From Edolisoma coerulescens (taxonomy: Eukaryota > Chordata > Aves > Passeriformes > Campephagidae): 64,000 nt of DNA. The first letter of the stretch is position 1, and every line of letters begins with the position of its first letter. The notes under the pieces are model-generated. The model was not told where the DNA came from, searched no databases, and saw only the letters and a list, made by a program, of their open reading frames with translations. The stretch lies in NCBI GenBank assembly GCA_013397115.1, contig VWZW01000522.1, positions 1,495,091-1,559,090 of the forward strand, given 5' to 3'. Positions 14,301 to 27,384 of the stretch are shown in pieces. The position numbers were made by a program, and so were the translations under genes.

Positions 14301-17300
14301 GGTGAGCGTATCGAAAACAGAGGAGCTCAAGTGCTGGTTGTTATTAACATACCACACTGAAAACATGCACTGCCTCAGACTTGAGCCCTCTGAGATACCA
14401 GGTCTGTCACGGTAGTTGATAACTCCCATTCTCTGAGGTCATTCCCTGGGTCTCATGCTGACTTCCTGTATGACCTCAGTTGCTGAGTATCTGCACCATT
14501 TCCAAAAACAGTTTTGAGGGGCTTTGAAAATGTAAAACTGGATAACTCATGCAGGGCCAAATTCAAAGATCAGCAAGTCTTCCCACCACCAGTGGTGGTT
14601 GAAACAGCAGTAGTCCCTCCCCGGCTCAGAAGTCTTGCCTTCTACTCCCGAAGCTGGCTCTAATTAGCTTGTGCCACATGACCTAGCCTCAAGCTGAGTC
14701 CTGTTTCAGCCCAGCCTTGTCCAGGCACTGCTTAATTTTGTTTGTTCCAGGGTTGCAGTTGTCTCACGTGGGAGTGCTGACTATCAGCTCCTCTGCCCTA
14801 TTGTTTGCAGCCGGTGCGCAGGGCTGTGTGCCACAGATGGAGTTCCTCGGGAGATTAATGATGTGCTGAACAATGCCTTGTAGTTGATACCCTCTTGAAC
14901 TCTGACACCTGACACTGGACACCTTCAGTTAGAGTCAAGGGCTCAGCAAGTAAGCAAATTCCAGCTAGACAGTGATTTCCCTCGAAGTGTCTTCTGTGAA
15001 TAATAACACTTCTTAGACGTGTTTGTCACAGGTAGCTTTGCTTTTACTGGTTTTCACATAAATGCTGGAGAAAAGGGTATTTTTATGGTTATACACAGAA
15101 AAGGTATTCTGAACTCTACCAATCAGTGCCTCTGGCCCATCTCTCTTAGAGGTGGGAGAAGCAGGTAATTTAGCGATTTGTATAGCAGTTTGTTGCAACT
15201 TCAGTCAAGAATACAGACAGAAGCACCAGTACCATTTTATCTTTCAGCAGGGCCTCCCTGGGTGTCAACTGTCCTGCCTGAGGACATGCCTTAAAGTAGT
15301 TATCAATGCCCTGAGACAGAGAGGCTCAAGATGTCAGCGCTGCTCAAGTGGCATCGTGTGCTCCCGCTTGCTCTCCCCCAGCTGGCCCTCCCCGTTCGTC
15401 AGCCCACTGCCCTTTGGTGACACGAACCCCACGGTCGGGAAGGGCTGGGTATTGTTAGCACTGTTCCCTACAGTAGATTGGCAGCCAGGAGTGCCGGGGA
15501 ATGACAGGTCCCATAATGCACCCTCATCGTGAAGATGGAGAGCGTCACCTCTGTAACATTCCCAGCTTTCACTAGCCTGAATGCAATTGTGCTAGGTTTA
15601 ATTTTTGGAGTGTTTGCAGTTTTTCCAGCAAATAGCTGTTTGAACACAGTGTCCCCATTATATCACCACAGTCAAAGAGAGGAAAGATAAAGGCATTGTG
15701 CAAAGTTTCTGTGGCTTTGCAGACAAGGATTTATGTACTGGAGAACTCTCATCTGGCAGTCAATTTGCCTTTGTCTTTCAAAGTAGTGGAAGTATCAAGG
15801 GAGTATGCCTGAGAGTTTTATTTGCTATTTACCAGATTACTGAAGTATCGGGCATCTTTAGATCTGTTGTAAAGACAAATGCTTTCAAAATTATTTTGCA
15901 AACTTCTGCTGAGGCTGAGGGGAGAGGCAAGTGAAACTCTTGAAATGCTGTCCTTTGAATTGCTAGATGGGTGCATGATTGAGGAAGGAACTTGAGACTG
16001 TACAGTTTCATGAGTTTAAAATGTGATCTGTCTGTCCAACATAGAAGGGAAAAAATGCATCCACCACTATCTACTTTAGAGGGGTAACCATGTCAGTGAA
16101 AACAGTTTTCTCTGGAAAATGACAGTTCCTGGTAAGAACATATGGATAAATTGCATATATATATAAAAAAAACCCCTCAACATTTTATAAATAGGCAAGG
16201 ATGAAATTCACTTATATCTTACTTAGAGGCTATAGTTAATTTACAGCTCAGCTTACAACAAATAAGAAATATTGCAGTTAATGGGATCAGTCCTGGCTAA
16301 CATTTTCCCCCTACATCTTTCCCTAGTATTTGCTTCTGACTGACACAGCTAAAATTGTAGTGAAGGCAGAGCCTCTAAGACCAGGCTTTGTTGTCTGAAA
16401 GCAGAACTGAATGGTATTCATCTAACATTCCTTAAAGTGGGTGAGAGCTGAGGGGAAAGCTGCTTACAAAAAATTGTAATTTAGTGTTAAAATCAAATAC
16501 TGTACTGGAGAGCCTGCGCTATAAATACCTTAGCCACTCCAGACGATCCTGGGATTTATGGAACAGTTAGCATTACTAACATGGTAATTAACTGAAACAG
16601 TACATAAACCAAAGTGACTCCCATGATGTTGCAGAAAGAAATCAGATCAGAAGCTGCTGAGGAAAAAAGGCCTTTATACCAGAATAAAATATGACCCACT
16701 GATTTAGGGTTATAAGTAGAGACCCTGGAATGTCTAACTAGCTTGAAAGACTACCAGTGCCTTAAGCCAACATTTGCAAAGTTCCAAAAGAAATACCTAC
16801 CTGAAAGTCTGGCATCCATAAAGTTCTTGTAATTTCTGATTCCAGGTAAAATATTATGTGAAAGGCCATTTCTGTATCTAGCCTTGATAAATCCAAGAGC
16901 TGTGAAGTATCTCCTTAAACAGTTCTTATCTCCTTTGGGAGATGTGAGACTAACCTGCTGAGTTTTCATTATCTCGTTTGAGGGGAAGTTTCCTAGCTTG
17001 TTCTTTCACAGGTGTAGGTGGTGTCTGTGTTTGTTTCTGAGGAGCTGGTTCCTGGCCAGGTTGCTGAACCTGCCTCAGGCCCTAATCCACAGTGCAGAAT
17101 ACGGCCCCTTTTAAGTCACTATTTTAAGGAATTCCCTTTGGCCAAGTAGGCCCTCCCTAATGTAACATGAACCTTCCTCCTCCTGGTGCCTGGAAGGAGC
17201 AGCCCAATGTCCTCCTTTAAAAAAGAGCAATGGTCCTGCTGGAAAGAGCACCTTTTTGACACACCACAGGCTGCATTTCAGCCTGATGTGAAGCAGATAT

Positions 17301-18389
17301 CATGAAAATATGCCAAAGGCCAGTATTGTGTCAGTGCTGCCGTTATTTCAGTCTTCCACACTGTGCTGATGTTTTCTTCTCTTTGTCTGAGAGATTCTTT
17401 TTCCTGGGAAAGAGATGGGCAGGAGAACATTGACTCCACCATTTCCGCGTGTAGCTGGTGAAGCTCTGCTCTGGTACATAGAGTGCTTTCAACTGGATCA
17501 GTGCAGCAGCCACTGAACCAGCCTACAGGCTTCTGCAAAACACGAGCAGAAGCTCTAAGAAGGGCAAGGAAAGAAACCAAGCCTTTTGTTTAAGGTGCTG
17601 GTCTGAGGCTCAGGAGATGTGGGAGATCTGCCTGGGTGACAGATCTTCACTGTTGATTTAGCCTCAGCATTACACTGTCTGTCTGTACATCCTTCTCTGT
17701 CCTCTGCTCGTGTTGCCCCTGTTTTCTCTCTCTAGGATATGTGTGTCATGGGGCACTGATTACATCTCTCCCTGTGGTTGTACAGGCCTTGCTGCTGTGG
17801 TAGATCACTCTGGATACTCCCAGTAACAGCAAATAATAAAGACAACTGTGGCAGGTTGTTTGGCATGTGATTTTGAGGAGAGAGACATGTACTAGATATT
17901 CTGAAAGTAATTAATCTCCTTTTTTTATAAACTGCAATATCACAGCTCACTTCTTCCAGAGCACACCCTCAGTTCTTAGGACTACACTCTAAGAACAGTC
18001 TTGTAATAATGACAGTAACTTTTTGCTGCTATGAAAGAAGATGCAATTATTGTCTCATTTTTATTTATTTTGGACCGAAAGTTCTAACTACCCATCAGCA
18101 GAGCTGAGATGCCTCTGTGGCATAAGGTAATTTAATACTATAGAATTCTCCTCTCCTGGGCATTGATTGTCCAAGTTTCTGCCTGGAAAATGCAGTGCTT
18201 TGGCAAAATTTAACTGCAGATTTTTATCACAGACATGTTTACAAAGACCTAGATCTGTGTATGATGCTACACCTGTACTTCTCATTCCAAAACTTCATAA
18301 TAGAAATTATTAAATTAATCTGCTTCAAATAACTGGGTTGAAAAATGCTTGACTTTGGCTACAATACAAAGAAAGGTATTTCAGGGCTC

Positions 18390-18466
18390 TTATATACCTA
18401 TATATATTTATTTATATATATACACACACACATATCTCAGTACATACACACATACTATATGAATAT
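18390..18466. repeat. AT/AC-rich simple repeat
   Basis: Alternating TATATA units run into an ACACACACACA run at about 18422-18432 and then further ACA and ATATG units. It is a compound dinucleotide microsatellite, interrupted and imperfect. Confidence 0.7.
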
Positions 18467-18792
18467 GTAAAAGAGCACTTTCTGCCATGGATTCAGAAAT
18501 GCAAGGAATATTACACAGATGGAGACACTGATTTATCCTTTCTCGAGGAACTTTAAGGCAGTCTGGATTTCTTCTCCTCTGCTGTTCAGAAACAACGCCA
18601 AAAAAGAAGTTCAAGAAGATCTATATTAGACTTCAGCTGTTGATCTGTCTCCTCTCTGGACTTGACCCAAGTTGAACATATCTTACACAATTCAATTATT
18701 CTAAGACCTTACACCCTGGTGTATGCAAATGGATGTCCCCTATATAAGGCCCTGAAGTGAAGAGAATACAAGGTTTATACTTAACTTTCTGC

Positions 18793-18814
18793 ATATATAT
18801 ATATATATATACAC
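18793..18814. repeat. (AT)9 microsatellite
   Basis: Nine consecutive AT units at 18793-18810 are followed by ACAC. The repeat is perfect over the AT part, so it could be length-polymorphic. Confidence 0.85.
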
Positions 18815-19240
18815 ATAAGTGCTTTGCTGAATAAGGCTTTGCCCAAGCACATGCTTATTTCTGATTCAAGGGCTTGATCCCACCTGTTTAGTGGAACTTT
18901 TAGATGAAAGCAATAAAAACAACAGAGGCACTCATCCCTGGCCCCTTCTCCCAAAGACCTCAAAAAAGCCATGATCATCTAGGTAAGAATAAGATTTCTT
19001 TCACCAGAATAAAAAGCAAAGCTTGTGAGAGCCTGTGTAACACGTGCCCATGGCACTGAGCACACAGCAGTGTCAGTGCCCTGGGCACTGCTCCTTGGTC
19101 TTCGGCCCTCATAAGATCAAACCTCACATACGTGGAGCTGGCTAAGTGTGGAACCAGCACGTTTGTGACTTGGTCTCAATTCACTATGAGTATACCATAA
19201 GGGTGCAGTTGTGAATCCTTATAACTTCTACAGTCTTTTC

Positions 19241-19346
19241 CCCAAAGCTTTCCTTGGTTTTGGTTTGGGTTGTTTGTTGGTTGTTGTTTTTTGTTTGGGT
19301 TTTTTGCGGGGGCGGGGAGAAGGATGCTGGCATTTGTTTTTTGTTT
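19241..19346. repeat. T/G-rich low-complexity tract
   Basis: This tract is made of TTTG, GGTTT and TTGTTT units with a short GC-rich break (GCGGGGGCGGGGAG) near 19307-19320. It lies about 165 bases before a CR1 fragment. Avian genomes carry many such tracts. The frame reading through it (19211-19507 +) is a composition artefact. Confidence 0.6.
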
Positions 19347-19510
19347 TATATCTCAGCTTCATCACTTTGGGACATACTTATATTGTCCTCTTAACTAGTT
19401 GGGGTACTGTAGCCCAAGTCTGGCTATGTACCAGAACAGAGAATCTGGTGCTGCTGGACCACAAACAGCAGGCATCAGCATTGTGCTATGATTTACTCAT
19501 TACTTAATCT

Positions 19511-19665
19511 TGGAATCATAGGACCTTTTAGGTTGGAAAAAATCTTTAAGATCATCAAGTCCAACGATTGACCCAGCATGCCAAGTCCACCACTAGACCA
19601 TGTCCGTAAGTGCCACATCTACACATCTTTTAAATACCTCTGGGACTAGTGACTCCACTGTTAGT
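19511..19665 (-). mobile_element. CR1 LINE 3' fragment (reverse orientation)
   Basis: The start reads TGGAATCATAGGACC, followed by AGGTTGGAAAA and AAGATCATCAAGTCCAAC, which is the reverse complement of the CR1 3' end. It continues through the CR1 stretch about the chain of 'protected' positions (TTGACCCAGCATGCCAAGTCC, ACCATGTCC, TAAGTGCCACATCTACAC) to GACTCCACTG near 19660. This is the non-autonomous, 5'-truncated form in which nearly all avian CR1 copies are found. No reverse transcriptase part is present. Many mismatches to the family pattern suggest an old copy. The right (5') boundary is approximate. Confidence 0.9.
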
Positions 19666-22600
19666 GACTGCCCCAGACAGAAACAAGAAAGGGACTGACC
19701 TCCAAGGCCTAATATGTGAGCCTTTGGTGGGTCTTTAGGGTGCTGATGGACCCAGAAGTACAGCTGGAAGTAGAGGTCTTCTAGGGTTAATTTTGCAAGG
19801 GTTAGGCCATAAAAATACCAGCCCAGCTGCAAAGCATGTCTGGGGGAGTCAGAAAGTGATGATCCCTTCCCCTCTCCTCCACAGATCTGGAGACTGAGCA
19901 TAAACCAGCTTCTCTGTTTCCACAGAGCACTTTTCTGATCCCACATAACCAAACCCATGCTTGGCAAGGCGGGAACGAATCAGACATCTTTCCATCTGGA
20001 AAATCACCATCCCGCTCTTCATGCATGGGAGCAGGTGACGGGAAGTATCAATTTTCTCCTCACCATCAGTGAGCCCTGATAAACATGTAGTTTGGAAGGC
20101 TGAATGGCAAACTTCTCATGGTCTTTTGCAGTAGTCAGCAAGCAGAAAAGTACAAATGTCCTGCTGCCGAAAATCTGAGGAGGAGCTTTGCCTTGGGAGG
20201 GTGAACATTCTACCTCTCGGGCTTGCCGTCCTCGAAAAGAAAAATACGTGGTGCTAGTCAGGGGAGCAGCCAGATCTGGAAGGCCACGTGCTGGTTTTGG
20301 CTTGCTGAAGAAAGCCGGCATCTGGTTCAGCTCTGTTTCAAAGTTAAAATTTCTTAAACTGAGCCAAATATTTAAATAATATCAATAATTTTATTTCCTG
20401 AATATTAACTGTGGTGTATGGTGAAATGACTTCTGTACGTGCAATAAAGGGCTTTTAGGGCTTGTGAGCTGCTCAGTCTCTCTCTCATTTACACAGTCAT
20501 GCAAGCCAGCTATTCACTGCATGGCACACAGTTTTAGGTACACATTCACTGCTTAATTAAAAGTACTGCTTTTAAGAACGCAATTGGTTTTGGTTTGGTT
20601 TTTTTCTAGTTACTGCCATAGTAACCTCGGTACTAAAATACTGAGTGCTAAGAAGTAATAAAAATTTATGAAATGCATGCAAACTCAATAAAATATTAGT
20701 TAAAAATTTATGACATGGTATGTCATTTTTTGTCAGGATGCGCACAAACACTGTTCAGAGGTATTTGGGGGCTGGGAGAAAATAACTCTAACGTACTTTG
20801 TGGAGCCAATACTCAATGCCAATTTCCACTAATTATCTGGCATTCTCTTTTTTCAAGTGGGTGGGAGCTTTGTGAAACCTTTTCAGGCTTCTCTCATGTT
20901 GGTGAACACCCCACGTTTGAAGCTACCTGAATTTCTCCGAAGGGTGTGGTACATGTGTAGTGTTTGGAAGGTGAATAGAAGACCCAGTGGGATCCTCATG
21001 TTTATCTCACAAGAGGGCATCTCAGGCAATCATCTTTTCCCGAACATCTCCAAGATCCCCTTTCCCTTGGCAGTGCCAGAACAGTGTGGTTAGCCTAAGT
21101 GATCCTGGTAATGAGAGATGGTCTCAAAGCAGTTTACCCCAGAACACGGAAATTTTGTGATTTTGCCATCCACATATCAGGAACTGAGATGCACACAGGT
21201 CAGGTTTTTTTTAAAAATATGGAATTATTAAATAAAAATTCAGTGGTTAGGTTGATTACTTTAAACCTCTCCAAATCGTCTGCGGTGACAGTGTGATGGC
21301 AGGTCATTCACTTCCTAGGGATCATCCTAAGCACAGGGCTGGTGATGGCAGGAAAAGGAGACAGAGGAGGAAAGTTTCCACCAGGTTTGCTTCCAGACAA
21401 GATTGTCCTGGCTAAAGCCCCCAGCCTTAGAAATAACATCCCACAGCAGAAGCCTATGGGGAGGCAAAGGTCCCTTTCTGGCTGGGAAGAAATGTCCTCC
21501 CAGAGCAGCAGCTTTGCCATACCTTCCTTCCCAAAATTTGCCACTGACTAATTCTGGCAGCACTCTTCTCTATTTTCTGGCTCCTCCAACTCCTGTTCAT
21601 AGGTTCCTTGTTCTCCCTGTGTATTACACAGTCAACTCCCAACTACCCGTGGGTGGTTTATCCAGGTGGCTGATAAACCATGGATGTTGGGATGCAGAGC
21701 CAGCTCAGATCTAGCCAAGCTTATTAACTCTTACATAGTGTTGCTCTGCTGCTGCTTGGGCCAGCTGGGATTCAGGAGAGGAGCAGTCACTCTGTACCAG
21801 GATGAGAGCAGCCTAAGACACCTGGGTATGCAGGGAGCCAGATGGGCTCGTCCTGCTTTGCCTTCCCTGCCTTGTGGACAAGGGGGATGCAACTAGAGAG
21901 ATACACAGACCTTCCTGCATGGACACAGGGTCATGCCTGAGCTGCTGTGAGGCTGGTTGACCCGACAGAATTCCTGAGGACTTACTGAAATGTCTTGGTG
22001 CTGGGACACCAGTGCTTTTTGCTGTGCCTATGCTGATTTTGTCCACCATGCCTCACTTCAGCTCCTTCAGCTTCAGGAATTTTGCAATTCCTGCATGACT
22101 TGACCAAGGTTGCAGAGAAAATCCGTGGCTCAGCCCAAATTCAGGCCATCTGCCCCACAGCCCATGTAAAGTGGGTGAGAATCTCACACACTTACTGAGA
22201 GCTCCGTGGGGCTCCCCATAGTGGGCATTGGCATGGGATTTAACTAGACATGTTGCTAGTGCTGCTGCTATACAGTAAATGTGATTTGAAAATTTTAGGG
22301 AAAAAATTAATTTTTAACTCTCATTTATTCTCTGTTCTCCAATTTCCTTTATTTTTTTTTCCTCTTCGAAGGACAGGAAATGTGCATTGATCCTAGAGCA
22401 AAATACCAATTTAAAATATCAGATTCAGACATGCCGGCCAGAGCAGATGCTGACTACTCATAGAGCAGTTGCATCTGGATACATTTAATATTATGTCCTC
22501 ACATTTTTACGCTCAGTTTTTACGCTTGTCAGCAGATTACTTATTTCCCAAATGTGGTATTTCTGGATTGGACCTGACAGTGGTGGCACAGCGCAGGAAA

Positions 22601-25600
22601 TCTGCTTTGGGAGCATGGGATGCTCAAGCCATGTGACCCATGAGTTAGCCTCATGGGGTGATATAAAAAAAAAAAAAAATGCACAAAATACAGGCATTTC
22701 AAACCACATAGCCAGGGAAAGCATGGGTCTGTTTTTATCAATGAGTGTCTGGGCTGCCTTCCGCCTGGATGGCTTGGAAATTTTCTATTTCACCTCAGTG
22801 CCCAAAGGTGACCTCAGTGTTTTCAAGAAGAACAGAACAAATAGCTGATAGAAAAAGGAGTTAAAGTAGCCTTACTGAACAAATAAATTGGCAAGTGTAT
22901 CTAATAATTGCATGGGTTCAGCATTTTTCTGCGATAAATGAGTAAACTTTAAATGTATCTCTGAGATGTGCTATCACAGGCATTGCCATGGGCAAGTTTT
23001 ATCCAATGATGAAACAGCAAGGCCTTGTGAGATAAAGATGATAGAAGGGGTACTATCAGGTGGCAGCTGGGTAATTACAACTCTCTATTTGGGCTCTGTA
23101 GTGATGCTGCATGTGATAAGTGGAGAATAATGAAGAAAAAGGAGTAGTGATAATACAGGAGCTAAATGGTAGAAAATAGCCTATCATAGCCCAGAGCCCT
23201 CTGAGTGCCTATGGGGACTTTGAACTATCTTCTTCAGTTTTCAACCACAGAAAAAATACTCTCTCTTTCTTCTTCCTTTGCTAAATTTATGTCTGGTGGG
23301 ACAAAAGGGAAAACTGAAAGGAAATCAAGGGTATGTGAAGAGAATATGACCTTTGCAAATAACACTGAAGGTCACTGTGTAATTATTCTAAAATAAAAGT
23401 ATCCTGTAATCTTGTCTGTACCCACAAAAGATGTAAGACCATTTTTTAATGTGATTCCAAACAGTTTTGTTGGGGATCATGGTTTATGAAAGGTCAGCTA
23501 AAGTATTTCTAATTATATCTTGTCTAGCTCTTTGCTCAGAAGAACACAAATGCCATTTGTTGTGATAGAGTCAAACTGATTAAAGAGAAAAACTGTCAAA
23601 AGAAAAACTCATCACATGTAAGCAAAAAACACTATTTCCTGAGTGAAGATTGGCTTTTGTAGCTTAAAAAACCCCCAAAACAACAAGTCCACAGGAGAAT
23701 AAAATACCCTGGATCTGGCCACTGAAACTTTTACCCCAGTTTGTTCCTTTTTATTTTTTCCTTACAGATAGCAATACCTACTATAGTTCCTGGTGAGCTT
23801 GGCACAATTTTCCAGTTGAGTAACCCTTCATAATTTTTTTTTGTTCCCCTGAGTAAGACAATAGCTCCCTGGCACTTCTTTCACTTGGGAGTCTGATACC
23901 TAAATGTCATTTACACTGGATGTGATATAGTATGGGTGCATTTATATGTGAGGGAACGCCACATGAAAAATCTGCTGCCTAAAGATAAGATGGATTTTTT
24001 TTTGGCCCCTTTTTTAATGCTTAGCTAAATAGGTAGAATAAAAGGTGCATTGTGCATCATTTGTGTATGTTCATGCCTTTTTTTCTTCTTAGGACACTGA
24101 CTCTGCATTACCCAATGTAACAACATAGAAGATGATGTTGCATCAGCACATTGGCAGGATGCAGAGTAAATCTCTTAGGAGCAGAAAGATTCAAAATGAG
24201 ACTTTTTTGGTATAGCAAACTGTGATGTTTAAACATTAGTGAGGCCAGTAGTGAAAAAACGGAAATTTTACGTAGTGCCTGGATTTGGGAGACTTGTAGC
24301 TTGTTGGTAAAACTGAGAAAATCAGACTCAGTTTTAGGGGGAAAAATGAACAGAGCTCCTGTTCTCATCCTGACAGAACCTGACTGGAGTACGACAAAAG
24401 CATTTAAGCATTACAGAAATAAATGGCATGTAATAAAATATTTACAGCTGAATAGAATGGCTGTTTATAGGCTGAAATGCCACAACTGAATAAACAAGGA
24501 AATTCACATACACATAAGAAAAGGCTTTTTAAAGTATATACCTTATTGCAATTATTTTTATTATATTATTAAATCATAATGTCTGTTTCAAATTTTTAAA
24601 ACTTCACATTATTACTGTGCTTAGTGGGACACCGAGACAAGTCACACAATCCTTCCTCTGATTTAAGGTAAAGATCCTGGTAAAAAAATAGATCACAAGT
24701 CAGGAGTTCATGGCGTGAAGAATTATTAGGCCATCTCAGCCAGGAAATGTAGTTTCTCATTATTGACTGACTCCTACTCCTGGAGTAATGGGGGTTTTGT
24801 CATTCATTGACCTGTGAGGCCTTATTTATGTGCAGGCCACTTAGTGCTTTGGCCATGTGTGTGAAATACAGCTGTGACCATAAGACTCTGCAGTGGTACC
24901 CAAATGGTGAGGTTCCCTAGGACGGGATTCAACTCTCCTACCTTTACACACCCAAAACTTAATCATCTAAGTTTGAGTTACCCATCCTGCTTCTTTTTTC
25001 AGTCAATGGGGAGAAACTGGCACCTTCAGAAAGAAAATTATGTGTCCTGCGCCAGACATCCAACGTAAGGAGGGATCAATTACCCTCAGGAAATATCCAT
25101 TATTCCTGACGGAATACAGAGGGAGCCTGGGGTAACTGGCTTAAACATTTAACTTCTAGATAACTGAAGACAGGTAAAATGAATTTCATCCTGCCTTTAA
25201 AGGAGATTTGTGTCCAGTGAGATCAAGACAGGTCTCTATATTTGGACATTTCTTTCATTTTAAATCATGCTAAGTGCTTTCCAAACCACGAGGGTGAATA
25301 ACCTTATTGTTGTTCATCTCAGTCAGCCTGGCTTGGGTTTAACTCATCTTTGGCTACGCAAAGCTTACACAGGGGTTTTCAGGTGGCCATGATGACTCAG
25401 GCAGTCCTCTGTTCCTTCTCCTAAACCCCATCCTCCACTGATCATTTCTGTGGTCACACAGTGAAGTAGACCAGCACACCGACCTTAGCAGGGAAAAAAA
25501 AGTTGTTGTCTGTTCTGGCTCAAACGACCATACAAACAACCATGTTTGAAAAATGGAAGAAATACCAGAAAAGCAGCATTACAGCTAGAGACTGCTTCCG

Positions 25601-27115
25601 GACAGCCTCCATTATTTGACTTTCCTTTCTGTCAACTTCTTGAGTCATTTTTAAAATCCTTATCAAGGCTTCACCATCTTGCCTGGATCCCTGTAGTTTT
25701 CCACTCATCACCTACACTGCTCTTCCTTTCCTGACCATATAGCAAAATCAATCCTTACGGTGGTCTTCCTCACCCTATTCCCTCTTTAAACAATCTACTC
25801 ACTTCGGGGGAAGCAGAAAATTGCTACAGACGAACCAAGGTTTCTTTGTCAGTCCTACAGCTCAGACAGATGTTTGTTGGCAGGGTCCATCATTTCCTGA
25901 GACTGAAGATTCACAACTTGTTCTTCACTTGTGACGATGTAATTACTGTCTCTGCACTCACTTGGGCCATTTTGGTCTGTTCTCCTGTTGTCCTTCGGTG
26001 TCCAGAGCAAGTTCACTGTTCATAACCAAGTATGCAAGCAAAAATGAGGGATCAAGCAGTGGCTGGGAGGAAAGAGGAGAATGGGAGCTCCTTAAACAGA
26101 CATGCTGGCTACAGAAAAGACACCGCCTGGCCCTGAAGATCCAGGGGTTTAAGGAGAAAACTGTCCTGCACATGGAAGCTTGTAATGGTTAGGGAAATGA
26201 TTTCTTTTTGAGCAACCAGTTCGAGGCTTAACATGAAACTGGCCCTTGACACTGCCTGCTGAAATGGTGTACAGAGCAAAACTTGGCACTTTCTTGACCT
26301 AGAAAGAAATTTGCATTTTAGTTCAAATCTAGACTGCATTTTCAAAGTGTCTTAGTTGTCTTCACTTTTTGGGCATTGGTTCACTTGGTTCACATCACAC
26401 CTTGGCATGAATCAGCTGTATTCCTGTTGGGTGAACCTAACACAGAGGTCATTCTCCAGAAGTGCACATCCAATGCTTCCACTGCTTTAAGGCATTCAGT
26501 CCCTGGGCTTGTGCCGCAGCTAGTCCAGGTTCACCCTCCCTGAAATGCACAGGGTGTGGATATGAGGTCCTCAGCACCAACTGTTTCACCCTCTCTGTCT
26601 GCTCCTACTGCTCCAAAGTATTTTGCCAGTGGAGATGTATCCTATATATTATCCAATGTGATAAAACTAATTTCTCTCTATTTCATATTTACCCTCCTCC
26701 CAAGACCTTAAAACAAAGTCATAAGCCAATTGCCACTTTGAAAAATGAAACTGAAATCAGAAGCAGCCTTTGAGGCAGATGACCAAGACCCACTAGCAAG
26801 TTTTATCTCGGTGGTCCTGATAAGATCCCTGTCAAAAATCAGGAGTTTACCCCTGGCTGTTTGCAGTCTTAGACTGTACTCCTAGTGATTTGATTTCTAG
26901 CACCTTAGTCCATAAAATGTGCATCCATTATACATCACTTTTATGCCTGCATGTAACAGTTTATAGATTGAAGTCCTACACATATACACTACTCTGTACT
27001 GATTCCTGACTTCTTGTTTTCTTACCAGTCTCCTTTTGCCTCCTGAAATTGCAAGGCCTATATCAGGGAAATGAAGTCAGAAATTTTCATAATTTTTAAG
27101 TGTATTCATACAGAC
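19666..27115. other. Gene-free intergenic sequence
   Basis: No exon or RNA gene recognised. The part from about 19.9 to 22.2 kb is somewhat richer in G+C and carries overlapping short frames on both strands (for example 21342-21551 + against 21308-21563 -), a sign of chance openness. A T/G-rich tract lies at about 20585-20607 and a 15-base poly-A at 22665-22679. The remainder (22.7-27.1 kb) is ordinary AT-rich sequence without visible structure. Confidence 0.65.
22665..22679. repeat. Poly-A run (15 A)
   Basis: Fifteen consecutive A residues follow GATAT. No processed-gene sequence was recognised upstream, so this is listed as a simple homopolymer. Confidence 0.8.
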
Positions 27116-27384
27116 AGGGAATAATCTGTTCTTCATGTCCCTGGTAGACAGGGCAAGAATTGATGAGCTTAAATTTCTGCAAAGGGGATTTAGGATAGTC
27201 ATTAGGAAAACTTCCTCATTAAACCTTGGAATAGATTGCCTAGGGAGGACTGGTGTTTTTTTCAAGAACAGGTTAGACAAGTGTCTGTCAGGAATGTCAT
27301 AGGTATAGTTTATATTGCCTGGAGGAGGCAGGGAGTAGATGACCTCTCAAAGCCCCTTCCAGCCTCTTTTTCCTGTGATCTTCC
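27116..27384 (+). mobile_element. CR1 LINE 3' fragment (forward orientation)
   Basis: This is the only CR1 copy here in forward orientation. It can be followed through GGGAATAATCTGTTCTTCATGTCC, GACAGGGCAAGAATTGATG, GGATTTAGGATAGTCATTAGG, AAAACTTCCTCATTAAA, GGAATAGATTGCCTAGGGAGG, AAGAACAGGTTAGACAAGTGTC and GTAGATGACCTCTCAAAG to CCCCTTCCAGCCTC and a degenerate TCCTGTGATCTTCC end. That order matches the terminal part of the 3' UTR of the amniote CR1 family. It is 5'-truncated, has no coding part, and is missing some segments, so it is an old copy. The 79-codon frame across it is not a gene. Confidence 0.9.

Larger units (their letters stand above)
1..19510. other. Gene-free AT-rich intergenic sequence, left block
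   Basis: No coding exon could be recognised on either strand. The longest frames (125 codons at 2323-2700 +, 120 at 11306-11668 -, 145 at 12393-12830 +, 126 at 15152-15532 +) match no family I know, have no low-complexity or domain signature, and sit in sequence with ordinary intergenic composition. The first 50 bases are an A/C-rich low-complexity tract. Short poly-T runs occur at 5464-5476, 12003-12017 and 12322-12334. AT and AC simple repeats occur near 18.4 and 18.8 kb. Two stretches near 7.5 and 8.2 kb are listed separately as possible regulatory elements. No interspersed repeat was confidently recognised here, but very old copies could be missed by eye. Confidence 0.7.

Noticed and set aside
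15290..15550. GC-richer stretch with a 126-codon frame (+) as an isolated exon
   Set aside because: The frame starts in AT-rich sequence and runs through without splice-site support. No family match, and CpG density is too low and short for an island.
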